NCBI GenBank assembly: GCA_023846275.1
Contig: CM043865.1
Span: forward strand, 6,498,068-6,562,067
Direction of reading: 5' to 3'
DNA: 64,000 nucleotides
Source of the DNA: Vanilla planifolia
Lineage: Eukaryota; Streptophyta; Magnoliopsida; Asparagales; Orchidaceae
The position numbers were made by a program, and so were the translations under genes. The notes under the pieces were generated by a model. That model worked only from the letters and a program-made list of their open reading frames with translations. It made no database searches and was not told where the DNA came from. Position 1 is the first letter of the stretch, and every line of letters starts with the position of its first letter. Below are positions 48,861-59,700 of this stretch, one piece after another.

Positions 48861-51731
48861 ATGAGGAATACAGAGCAAAGAGGTGGAAGATATCAGTATC
48901 TGTCGAAGCGTTCCCCAGTTAACCACTACCAACATGTGGATTGGTCGGAGACAAGAATTGAAGAAGATGTTAGAACCAACGGTACGGTGTTTTATTCAAA
49001 ACTACAATCTAAATTTCAGGACACAAAAGCTCAGGATGTTGAAGGCATGAACCACTATTTGACCCTTACAGGAAAAGCAAGAACCCCTGTAGAAGACCGT
49101 CAGGCAGCTTCTTACTCTCTTGCTTCTTCATCAAGCTACAATCATGGACCTTATTCTGATGCTTTTGCGAGAGGGCAATACAGAGAAGCCAGTCTAATTG
49201 AGCTGCTCGAACAAGACACGGGACAACGTCTGGGGCGGTTTGATGGATTGAGTGATCAGCTGAAGCAATCCATTGAGGTTCCTGATGCACCAAGAGGAAG
49301 AGTTTTTGCAAACGGCACGGTTGGGTCAACTAGTTGTTACTGCCATAACCGCAAAGGTGGCTGCTTTCCTGATGGATCTTCAACATTTAATCACTATTAT
49401 TTTAAGCGTTCTCCTAGCCTGTATGGGCAAAATGTGGGTTTGCCTCAATGTTACCCTGAAGAACACGGGGGAAATGGATGTATTGGTTTACAGAGACAGG
49501 ATTCCATTTCATGCTCGTTTGATTCGTTTCACCACCATGGTATGTATCAACCGAGGCCCTTCAAAAACCACATCCATAGGCAGTTGAATTCGGATAAAGT
49601 TCTCGCTTATAACAATTATGGATTTTGTCATCAGCTTTGCTGTACTTGCTTGCATTGCTACCACGCAAACAGGCTTCCTCCTGCAACTGTCCAACCTACC
49701 ATTCTTAGTAATTCGAGTTATCCTTCATATTCTGCCGACAGTCATGAATTCCAAAAGGTGGTGGACAGTCCTCTTCATTCTAATGAACCAATAAAACAGC
49801 TTAAAAACAACTTGGCTAGTAAAAGAAAACGACCTTGTCGACCTTTTGCTGGAGCTGCCCCTTTCATTGTATGTCACAGTTGCTTAGATCTGCTGCAAAT
49901 TCCTGGCCTAGTTATGCGGATGGGGAAGAACAAGCATAAGCTGCGCTGTGGTTCATGCTCTCAATTGATTTCTTTCAAGCTTGATGGAAGAAGGCTGATT
50001 CCTGTGGATTATATATCCAAGGAGAACGTTGTGCCGAATGATGGGATGGCAGAAGCCTTGAATTACCACAATGATGAGAACCCAGATCAAGCAGTCTCAC
50101 ATTCTTTTGATTATGAGAGCTCAAGCGATTATTCTTTGACTAATGAAGCAGTAGAAAAAGGGAGTGAACTGAAGTTAAGTGATTCTGCGAAGTTGAATGC
50201 GAGGCTATTTTCTTCATCCAGCTCTTCTGATGGCTTGGAAAGTTCAGATAATCCCAACTCAGTTGAGCTTCCTGTTGAAGGTGAGGCGACTGACTGCATT
50301 CGACGTCTTCCTTTTTTTGAAGATTCTGTTTATTCTTCAGGTAGTCAAATTGTTGAGGATGCCGGATGTAGGAGCAAATGCTCAGATCAGGAGGTGGCTA
50401 TATTTATTGAAGAAGAGAGTCAACTAAAGTTAAGCAAGCTTTCTGTTGTAGGTGAGGCGACAGTGTGTAGTCCAAGTCTTCTTTTTCGTGAAGATTCCCT
50501 TTATTCTTCAAGTAATCAAATTGTTGAGGATGTTGGAACTAGGAGCAAAGGCTCAGATCAGGAGATGGTTGCAGTTATTAAAGAAAAGTTTACACAAAAT
50601 TCTGTTAATAATGTACCGTCCACACAGAAACAAATTCCAGCTGAGTATAATGCAAGAATGGATACTTCTTTGAATTCTTATACAGTATTGAAAGATGAAG
50701 AGGGGCCTCGAGTTAGCAGGGGCAGAAAAGGCACAGATTCGTTTGTTGCTGGCCTCATTAAGAAAAGTTTTAGGGATTTCTCTCGATTCAGTCGATCAAC
50801 GGAGAGTAGGATTACTACAGTTTTTGTTAATGGACGTCAGGTTCCCGACCATTTGATTAAGAAAGCTGAAAATTTTGCTGGGCCAATCCATTCAGGGGAC
50901 TATTGGTAACTTACTATACTGCAATTCTCTGAATTCTATTGTATGTCTTATCTTTTTGTGGAGATGAACAATGTACCCCTCACAAATGCTTCGCATTCCA
51001 CTCTCAATTTGTGGAAGAGCTTCACTGTATTCCCAAAAATTTCATTCGTTTACTATGAAATCTATCTTCTTTTCTTCATCTTGTGCTGGATAATTTACAC
51101 GTGCTATCTTCCAGGTATGATTACCAGGCTGGATTTTGGGGAATCATTGGGTATCCTTGTCTGGGAATAATTCCTGTAAGCTTTCACAACCTAATAGTCA
51201 CAGGAATACTTCATTTCAATTTACTGATAGAATTTAGTTTGCAGCCATTTATTGAGGAGTTCAACTTTCCAATGCGCAAGAATTGTTCTGATGGAAATAC
51301 TGGTGTTCTTGTGAACGGGAGAGAGCTTCATGAGCAAGATCTAACCGTGCTTTCTAGCCGCGGACTCCCTACTATTCAAGGAAGGTCTTATATTGTCGAG
51401 TTCTCTGGAAGAGTTTGGGATGAAGAAACCGGTGAAGAGCTTAATGGCGTTGGCAAACTTGCACCTACGTGAGTTCCTTCTTTATTTAGTAGTTGAGCTC
51501 AGTCACTTGTGTTGTGTTTCTGCTGCACAAAAGCTAACAGTTTAACAGCAAATTTGCATAAAAAGCCATATCTGTGAAGTGGTTTCGTTCTCTTTTACAA
51601 AACATACACAATCTTTGGGGTAATGCTTGGAATACAATCTGCTCTCCTTAACTGCAGTCTTTGTTCAAATGAACAGAGTTGAAAGATTGAAGCGTGGATT
51701 TGGCATGCGAGCTCCAGGCGTTGTTTCTTGA
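48861..51731 (+). CDS. DUF3133 zinc-ribbon protein, EDR4-related (4 exons, 794 aa)
   Basis: Exons: 48,861-50,905; 51,115-51,175; 51,245-51,468; 51,677-51,731. All introns are GT-AG with consistent phase, giving 794 aa. The DUF3133 probable zinc ribbon is at about residues 330-380, with CHSC (C338, C341) and CGSC (C363, C366). After it comes an acidic, serine-rich region, then a conserved C-terminal block. That block starts at VFVNGRQVPDHLIKKAE, crosses exons 2-3 with GDYWYDYQAGFWGI and GNTGVLVNGRELHEQDL, and ends at RAPGVVS. This C-terminal layout is typical of the plant proteins labelled extra-large G-protein-like / EDR4-like; EDR4 acts in powdery-mildew resistance in Arabidopsis. The N-terminal CPKC finger of longer EDR4 proteins is absent. 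An in-frame TAA at 48,852 supports the chosen start. A 57-codon tandem duplication lies at 50,268-50,590. Biochemical role unknown. Confidence 0.9.
50268..50590 (+). repeat. In-frame 171-bp tandem duplication inside the DUF3133 gene
   Basis: Unit 1 begins at 50,268 (LPVEGEATDC...) and unit 2 at 50,439 (LSVVGEATVC...), exactly 57 codons later. Both carry FxEDS-YSS, then QIVED, then RSK-SDQE. Unit 2 is slightly short. Divergence is moderate, so the duplication is not recent, and reading frame was preserved. It lies in the variable linker between zinc ribbon and C-terminal domain. Confidence 0.9.
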
Positions 51732-52053
51732 ATTGCATATGCTTCCTGCAACAACTGCAAATGTTTACCATTGAAGATTGTTGGAGGTAAAATTTTAAGT
51801 CATGTGCTGTTGTCTACATTAGAAAATTTGTTTGGCCTGTTTCCGCATTGTATAGTAAACCTCATGGATGTTGATATTAAGCCATAATTGTTTCTTCTGT
51901 ATACTTCCTTTTGATCGAGATTTATCAAAATTGTGTCGATATTGATACACAAGAGAGAATTTTAAATAAGATAATTGCCTTACATGACTCTACATTTTGA
52001 CAGCCATAGCATAACTTGTATACTTGACAAGAAATATATACTCGGCAAACCTT
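51732..52053. other. Short tail-to-tail intergenic region
   Basis: 322 bp between the stop codons of the DUF3133 gene (plus) and the WRKY gene (minus). It must hold both 3' untranslated regions, so the transcripts may overlap at their 3' ends. Confidence 0.7.
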
Positions 52054-55000
52054 TCAAGAGAAATCTAAAAGGAAGTAGTCATTATAAAACTCCATGTACT
52101 CCAGCCCAATATCCATGCTTTCCATTGCGAAGTGATTGTGCTCAAGATCTGTAGTTCTCATTGTGAGGTTCTCGGGTGGCGTTGCAGCGGAGGAGGATGC
52201 AGAATGTATAGAGCTCACCTGCTGATCAGTAATGGAGCTCACATTGCTTTGTTCTATCTCCTTCATTGTTTGTGTTCGCTTTGGCTGATGATAGCTCTGC
52301 TCTTCGCTCCTTGTGTCAGCATGGATACACGTGTGAGTCCCACTGTAGGTGATGTCAATGATGTATGGATCTTTGTTTGAGCGCTGAACTTGCTTTCTTG
52401 CCTGACATCCCTGGCTGTGACGATGGCTGCATCTGTAGTATTCCCTGCATCATTTGCAAACACTTAAGTGCTGTTTGAAGTATTCACTTTGATTATATTT
52501 CTATAGGGTGTGAATTTATACGAGTAGAGCACAAGTGAGAGGAACGTTTAATTAATAGTTGAACACAGAGATCCTTATTGCATGATTAAAGTGGCTTTTC
52601 TTCAAACGCTATAAATAGATGTCCATCTGAATGTATATTATGTCTAACTTTGGAACCACATTGAGTGGCTTTCCTTATGTGGTATCATAGTCAAACTAGG
52701 TTTTGATCTGAGGTAGTTACGACTTAAAATCAAATAGTTAAGATAGTTTGTGATTAGATGGGTCCAACTATTGAGGTGTAGTGTCTGATTGAAGTCATTG
52801 AAAATACACACTTGATTACATCGAATGGTTCATGTCCTATTGCCGAGTCATGCAAGGTTGCACTTTTAAAGTTATGCTTACTTATGGGTCAGAGCATGTA
52901 TTGCTTTCATAAGTTGTGTTGTGTAGCATATGATTATATAGATGTTAAGATAGGTAGGAGATATCTTAATGTTGGCACATTATAAGATAGTGTTTGTTGG
53001 GTTATTTTAAACTCAGTAAGCTTTTTTTAGTGATAATATATAACTTAAGAGGATTATAAAAATAGATTAAACTATCAAGAAAAGAGTATAATTTGAAAAT
53101 ATATCAAGTGACCTAAAATCCTAGTTCCTTTAGAAAGAGTGCGAATCATGCACCGTTGATATTGCAAGCTTCTAAGAGAATACATCTCCTTTTTAATCTC
53201 TTTCAATTCTAGTGATGTCCTACAAAATGTATTCATAACTTTTCCTCAAAGTTTCTTCCTCTTAAATGCTTATTTTCTTTCTTTTGATATTTCTTATATT
53301 TTTCTAGCATTTTCTTGGTTAAGGTTGATCTATGTTAAGTACATTTAAAATAGAATTAGTATAATATTGAAAGTTAGAGTATAGTTTTCAAATGTTAATA
53401 CACAATTTGTTATGACTTTTACTTGAAAGTTAAAAGTCTTTGGATTATTAAGTGTCTACTTAAAGAAATAATAAATAAAACTTATCCTTTATTTATTCAA
53501 CTTTTTTAAGATGTGCTATTAAAGTTAGGTTCAATGAGGTAATGAGTTAGTTTTTGGTTGAAATCAAATAATTAATGTAATTTGTTTTTCATTAATATTT
53601 TGTGTTGTTAAATATAATTTTAGTGACTCATTGTTCCTCAACATAATTGAGTAATTCTTAGTGTAGGCTTGATGCTTAATGTTTTGCTAGACAAACATAG
53701 GGTTTTTTTGAGTGATTGCCATATAGTTCTTATGGTTTGGCCATCAATAATAGAACAATTGATGTAATCCATGTAGTGCCAAAGTGCTTAAAAGTTTAAT
53801 GAAGCACTTTGGTATTGTTGATATGGCACCCACTTAGTTATTTGAAAAATTTCACAATTAAATAAGAGAATTATGAACAATATGGATAAGATTCATTTGA
53901 AGAAAGATTATTGAGTATAATTAAAAATTAATTGCCACATCATAATTTAAGAATATTTTTAGAATCTTAATATACAATTAATGTTATCTTTATTTATTAT
54001 TTTAAGTCATTAGGTTATTGGATAATAAACTAACATTATATTGACTCAACTTTATGTCCTATTTAGGAGATGATAGGTGGTTCATGGGTAATCTTGAAGA
54101 GGGTTATATTTGTAGTTATCTCAAAGCTTTTGTTTATCCTTTTTCCTAACATCTATGTCCTTGTGACATGGTTGAGTAAAGGATTTTGGCAACTTTCAAT
54201 GATTTCATAACATGGATGAGCAAGTTCTTAATACATAGGATATTTAGCATTGAAAAATAGTGTTACTGGGTTGATTATGCTTGTGTGAGTGATTGACACA
54301 TGGTTTTCATATGATTTTCTACTTTTATTGGAGTAATTGAAGTATAATTCAAACAACAAATGCATGTAATGCATATTAGTATCATTGATATGCCACATGA
54401 CATTTGACTTGATTAGTCAAGAAGATTCCAAATTTAACTATGAATTATGTCTAATGTAATGTTAGAGTATTAATATTTAATTTAAAATGTTCTACCACTT
54501 TGCTTTAAGTTTTTGAGTTGAGTTTCAAAAGTGCAATCCATCTTGGAACATAATCGGGTCCAACATTGGGATCTCATAGAGTTGCTACCCTTGATAATAC
54601 AAGTATAAGATAATGTATTGTGATGAAGACACGGCTAACTTGAACAAGGAAAAAAAAAATGGCAACAAGCATCCGTATATTTTAAGGTATGTTTAACAAT
54701 AGATTTTCTTCACAAACCTGGGGAAAATCGATCCAAGAATGTCCTTTTGTCCATACTTCCTCCAGTTATGTCCGTCATCCAAGCTCCGCTCCATGGATGA
54801 GCCAACGCACACTTGCACATTGCTGCTCCATTTCTGCTGTAGACTCTTCCTGCAGTTCACATTGTACATGAATTTGGATTTATAATTTGTGGCCATCTCT
54901 TCTTGACCTTATTGATCCCTACCTTTTCTTGCTCATCTCCTTCTTCTCTTGCTCCTTGTCAAGCCCGGCAGGCAACTGCAAGCTGGAGCCTGCTGGTTTG

Positions 55001-55191
55001 GACCGCTGTTGGATCAGTTTAGTGACGACGATGGCCATCGCAAACGATGACTGTGCCTGTCGTGCCAAGGCTCTGCAGGTTTCAACGGTGCAAGGCTGGC
55101 TGAGCTGTGCTTCGAGCTCCAATATTTGCTCCTTGCCTTGGTTGAGGACATCGATGAGTATGTTAAAGTCACATGCTCTACTGCTCTCCAT
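52054..55191 (-). CDS. WRKY: Group III WRKY transcription factor (3 exons, 263 aa)
   Basis: Minus-strand exons: 55,191-54,923; 54,849-54,718; 52,444-52,054. Introns are GT-AG; the first is only 73 nt, the second 2,273 nt. The N-terminal ~45 residues (LNQGKEQILELEAQL) match the leader helix of group III WRKYs. Basic KKRK lies at the first junction (about residues 88-91). The WRKY domain has WRKYGQK at 119-125. Its zinc finger is C139-X7-C147-X23-H171-X-C173, the C2HC spacing that defines group III. The second intron sits at the PR position typical of this group. The acidic C-terminus ends YNDYFLLDFS. Such factors bind W-boxes in the nucleus, and relatives (WRKY30/41/53/54/70) act in defence and senescence. 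Which member this is cannot be told. Two W-boxes 11 bp apart plus a third lie upstream, fitting auto- or cross-regulation. The symbol is family-level only. Confidence 0.93.
52445..54717 (-). other. Large second intron of the WRKY gene
   Basis: 2,273 nt with a clean donor (CCCAG/GTTTGTG at 54,718/54,717) and acceptor (GATGCAG/GGAAT). This conserved intron is usually much shorter in group III genes. The AT-rich interior lacks coding domains. TGGTATCATAG at 52,680 resembles a retroelement primer site, but no flanking LTR pair was seen. An unidentified insertion may explain the length. Confidence 0.6.
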
Positions 55192-55254
55192 GGTTAGATG
55201 TCAATTCATTACTTGCTCTGTTTGTACTAGTAGATTTCCTGCCTTGGGGCGTTA

Positions 55255-55263
55255 GTATTTATA
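55255..55263 (-). promoter_or_regulatory. TATA box of the WRKY gene
   Basis: TATAAATAC on the minus strand, about 65-72 bp upstream of the ATG at 55,191. This predicts transcription start near 55,225 and a short leader of about 35 nt with no upstream ATG seen. Confidence 0.65.
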
Positions 55264-55497
55264 CGTGATGACTGGTGTTTGGTCGGCAAGAGAAAGAGAA
55301 GCTTTGAAGGATAAACGATGACCAACTTAGAAGACATGGTTAGTGAGCCGAAGCATTTTTCAAACTATTTCCGCGTTAAGGGAAACAATCGAGAGAACGC
55401 TGACTTGGTAAAATTCAATCCACAAAGTCATGTCGGCATTTAAGTTATGAGATCTTCCAAGTGCCGATTTCATGCAAAAGCTTTCAAATTTGAAATT

Positions 55498-55503
55498 TTG
55501 ACC
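55498..55503 (+). promoter_or_regulatory. W-box (TTGACC)
   Basis: TTGACC about 310 bp upstream of the WRKY start codon. It is the binding core of WRKY proteins and orientation-independent in function. Confidence 0.55.
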
Positions 55504-55628
55504 AAAGAGAAAAATAATGCTTGTGATTGGAGACTTATTGAGGGATTGAGGATGTAACGGCGCATTCTTCTTCGTCTCTATAACGCGTAGAAAACATGGA
55601 ATCTGAATGACGAAAGAACCATTCTACT

Positions 55629-55645
55629 TTGACCAACTTTTGACC
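55629..55645 (+). promoter_or_regulatory. Pair of W-boxes 11 bp apart
   Basis: TTGACC at 55,629-55,634 and TTGACC at 55,640-55,645, about 440-450 bp upstream of the WRKY start. Paired W-boxes are characteristic of WRKY-regulated promoters, including those of WRKY genes themselves. Confidence 0.6.
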
Positions 55646-55699
55646 CGTCTATCACATTGGATTGGTTTGACAAACAAGTTCGGATCCTCTTATTAATTT

Positions 55700-56788
55700 T
55701 AACAATACAGTAACTTCAATAAGGTAAACAGAAATCATCTATGAATGAAATTTACCAATTCTGATCATGAAACGAATAATCATACTGTGCCTATACAAGG
55801 AAAAATTGGCTCATTTTTTTTATTACTTTAATATTTCAGTAATTATAGAAGGTGTTCAAGTTTCTATTACGTGACACAATTTGATCGTCCTTCACTGCCT
55901 TTTTTGGGCGAAAATCAATTTCATTAGTACGATGTGGCCCTAACGGTTTGAATTTAAAACAGAAAAGACAAATTAGATTACCGAACTGAAAATACATTCC
56001 GCGTTAAGAAAGCCAACTTTCTTTGGCTGCTCCGAAGTCTTAGTCTCACTGATGAAGTGGTATTAACAAACTTAGTAGTATGAGGTGACATAGAAATGAT
56101 TTAGGACATTTTAAAATCAAAATAACTGTAAAATCAGAGAGAATAAATTTCTATACAACATATTATCAAGGAAAACATCAACAAAGATATTATAATTTCC
56201 CAATTAAAAAAATAAAAAAAATATAAAAAACAACTATTAACTTGGTCCACATTTGCACCAGCTTATTTTATCTAAAAGATGTGAACCAGCCCTGGCATAA
56301 ACTCTCTATTAGCATAAAACACAAATAAGAACACACAAGCAACGAACACCATACAAGTAACATTAATTTCCATCCAAAAGCAACATTACAAAGCAGAACA
56401 CATTATTTCATACACAGCATAGTCACTGTTCTCCATCAGGATGCGAAATATGGAATAATATAACACATAATTGTATATACTTGCATCTTATAAATATTCT
56501 CCCTTATTTTTCTAATTCAGAACCTCTCGTTGTAAAGGAAAAATATCAACTGAACAAGTTAACACAAAACATACATCGAGAATCTACATTTGTATACAGT
56601 ATAGTCGCAAGCTGAACATATAAAACAAATTGCTAACAGTTCCATTAGAAAAAGCAGAAAGGACAAAGCAATGCAACTAAACACATTCACATTGGAGTTT
56701 GGAAAGCATCACAAAAAAGGTTTTTCCAGAAGCAAAAATGGTCAACAGTGCAGAAACTTAACAAGCTTCATTGCATAGTTCTGTCAAT
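55700..56788. other. Intergenic DNA between WRKY and hydrolase genes
   Basis: No gene supported. It is likely to contain the distal WRKY promoter and, toward 56.7 kb, the 3' untranslated region of the hydrolase gene. No repeat recognised. Confidence 0.5.
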
Positions 56789-59700
56789 TTAGTCCTCTTT
56801 GATATACCTGTAGGCAAATTCCACAATTGCCATCACTGCTTTGCGTTCGGCTTCTTCCTGATTTGATCCAGATAACTCAAGAAACTTCTTTCCTATCTTA
56901 AAGGAATGATCACCTCCATCAACAACATGTGTAATGTTAATGCATTTCATTTTCTTGCATGTAACTTGAAGCTTGTCCAGTGGGCACAGGCTATCTTTAC
57001 TGCCCTGTAGAATTAAATCTATTTTAAGGTGAAATCAAGACAGACATCCTGCATGCAGGATAAACATATACTAAAATCTCATTCTAAAGAGGACATCAAT
57101 ACCTGCACAAACATGGTTGGAACTCTTAGCTTCAATAAAGTTTCATCGCGTATTGATCCATTCGTTCCCTGAAACACAAGTAAAAAAAAAATCCTCAGGT
57201 GAAATCAAAAGCAAAGAGACCACATTTGGAAAGACAAATGTTAGACTTCAAAGAAGGAGATTTGAACCACTCATCGCCTGCAGAGATTTTGAAAACTTTA
57301 AACATACAACTGTGAGTTATTGGCATGAACAATAGAATTACCAAATTAGCATGCTGGTCTAAATCATAGCCATGTCAATTTTTAAGCATTATCATGCTAA
57401 CATGATTACTGCAATTTTACATTTTGGTTCAAATATTGCTAGGACTATATTGGCTAATATAGCAATAAATTAATTTACAATTAGATTAGACATTTTAGAA
57501 AACCTTGATAAACAGATTTAGTAAAAATAATTTAAACATCGTATCAAACCGATGAGTTTCAACAAATGAAATTATTTTCACTAAAATTATTTTTTTAACT
57601 TGATGAGGCACATATTGGTTTAACAAATGAAAGTGCAAGGACCACAACTAAGGCTGAGAGTGATGTAGAGCTTCTTCTTGCTTCCGATAAACTGGTTTGT
57701 AAAAATGCTTCAAGCAATTAGGCTACCGTTGTGCACAATGGAGAGACCTGCAATAGTACAAGTACGACCCAAATGATGAACAGTGCAAAGTTTGAATGAG
57801 TCCACAAAGATCCTCACAGAAATCGCCAAAATAATGCACCAAGATTGAGTCATGGAGGCCAACCATGAACTGAAGAGTAACCGTACAATACAAAGGAAGC
57901 CATGATAGCGGATGTTCAGGCAAAATATTGATGTAAGGTCAGACCAGTCCAACCAATCCAATAGAGGAATCATGTTTCGCAACTGAGAGAATGTACCCCA
58001 ATGAAGTAGTTTAAACCGTGTAATAAAGAATAACAGTAATAGAAATAACCAGGCAAAACAGAATAACTTCAAGCAAGGCTTATCGGTCTGCATCAGCAAC
58101 GTACTTCACCAAAGATAGTTTTGCTGCGAAGATCATGTTGAGCAACTACAATGGTGGATTTCATAACCATATGATCAAAGAAATACCAATGCACGCCAAT
58201 GTATATATCTGATCCATATCGGTGATTGGTCATACCAGAACAACCAAGATTCAAAACAAAGGGAGATGGACTGCTCCAATCAGTCAACTCTAGGAAACAT
58301 TCTAAGACTTTGACAGTCTTGAATTCAAACATCAAATCAAACTGATTGAAGGGCTGTATTGCTCCAAGCAAGAATATGTGCCTCATAGGGTATGTCCGTA
58401 CTATTTATGTACTTAAGTCCACTCATAATTGAACAATACAAACAACAAAAAGTAATTATGATCCTGGATATAAATTAGGCACAATTACTATAGAATACTT
58501 ATAACAATAGTTTAAATAAGTTGTAATAAAGATCAAATGATTGTGTTGATAAGAACATCTATTAGAAATTCTAATAACACATCAGATGATTATTATGTCA
58601 ACAAATTTAGCCATTTGATAATATAGTTTGAATAAGTTTGAGAATAACTTACACTTAAGGTATAACTTTGTCTCTACATCCTCTATTGATTAAGAAAAAT
58701 GTCATGCGCTTTGAAAGTGCCTTCACTATTATCTTCATGTTTTAACTATCTAGGCCCCTCCAACTCTTGCTTAACCTTGCTTAGATACTTGGGAAAAAAA
58801 AAAATCCATGAACAGAGCTTCCAAGTTATTCCTCCCAAATCCATTCAACAACATAATTTATGATTTGATTTGATGATTCATTAATACTTTATCCATGTTT
58901 CTACATTGTACTCCATTTGAAACACTATGCTACCCTATGGTGATTCCATACAACTCATAAAAATTTCTATTATTTTATTATATCACTTAAAGTATCTATA
59001 ACCATAAACATATGAACAATATTTTTCCAAAAGTTCATGGTCAAAAACACCTTTTACCAATTAGAAATGCTATTACAATAATGCCAACGAATTTAATTCA
59101 GAAAAAGGGTAAGAAAAATTGGCAGTTTATAAATCCACTACAACAAATTATGGAAGGAAGTCACAAACAGATCATTCAAAATCTAAAGAACTAATTATGC
59201 TACTAGCAAAAAAAATTGTTCTATTTTCAATTTTTGGCAAACTGATAAATTATGTAACCTCTTAAAAACTTGGAAAGAGTAGAATTTGCCGCTAAAATTA
59301 AAAAAAACACATATATTTAATGAAAGTTAAGGTTCATTAAGTCTTGCAGAGTAAAAATCTTATCTTCTAAGGCTAAGAAGCAACCAAATACTTCAACAAA
59401 GTTCATTAATTGTCAAAATATAGATCTTTATCAAGACATGATAACATGGACACAAAAGCAACAAGTATACATCATACATGTCGATATACAAATTGATGAT
59501 AACATGGAGATTAATAATTGCATAGTAAAAAGAATTACCTTCTAAGGATAAGAATCATCCAAATATTTCACCAAAGTTCAGCACTTGTCAAATATAGATC
59601 TTTATCATGACATCATAACATGGACGCAGAAGCAACAAATATACATCATACATGTCGAAATACAAATTCATGTATACATATGGACAGTGAAAGAGAAAAT

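Noticed and set aside
48590-48862. 90-codon minus-strand frame opposite the DUF3133 leader
   Set aside because: It is antisense to the leader and start of a well-supported gene, with no family match.
54887-55255. 122-codon plus-strand frame over the first WRKY exon
   Set aside because: It is antisense to the well-supported WRKY exon 1.
57710-58386. Two minus-strand intronic frames as a nested gene
   Set aside because: Leucine/phenylalanine/tryptophan-rich composition, no domain recognised, frames overlap; reported only as an unexplained block.
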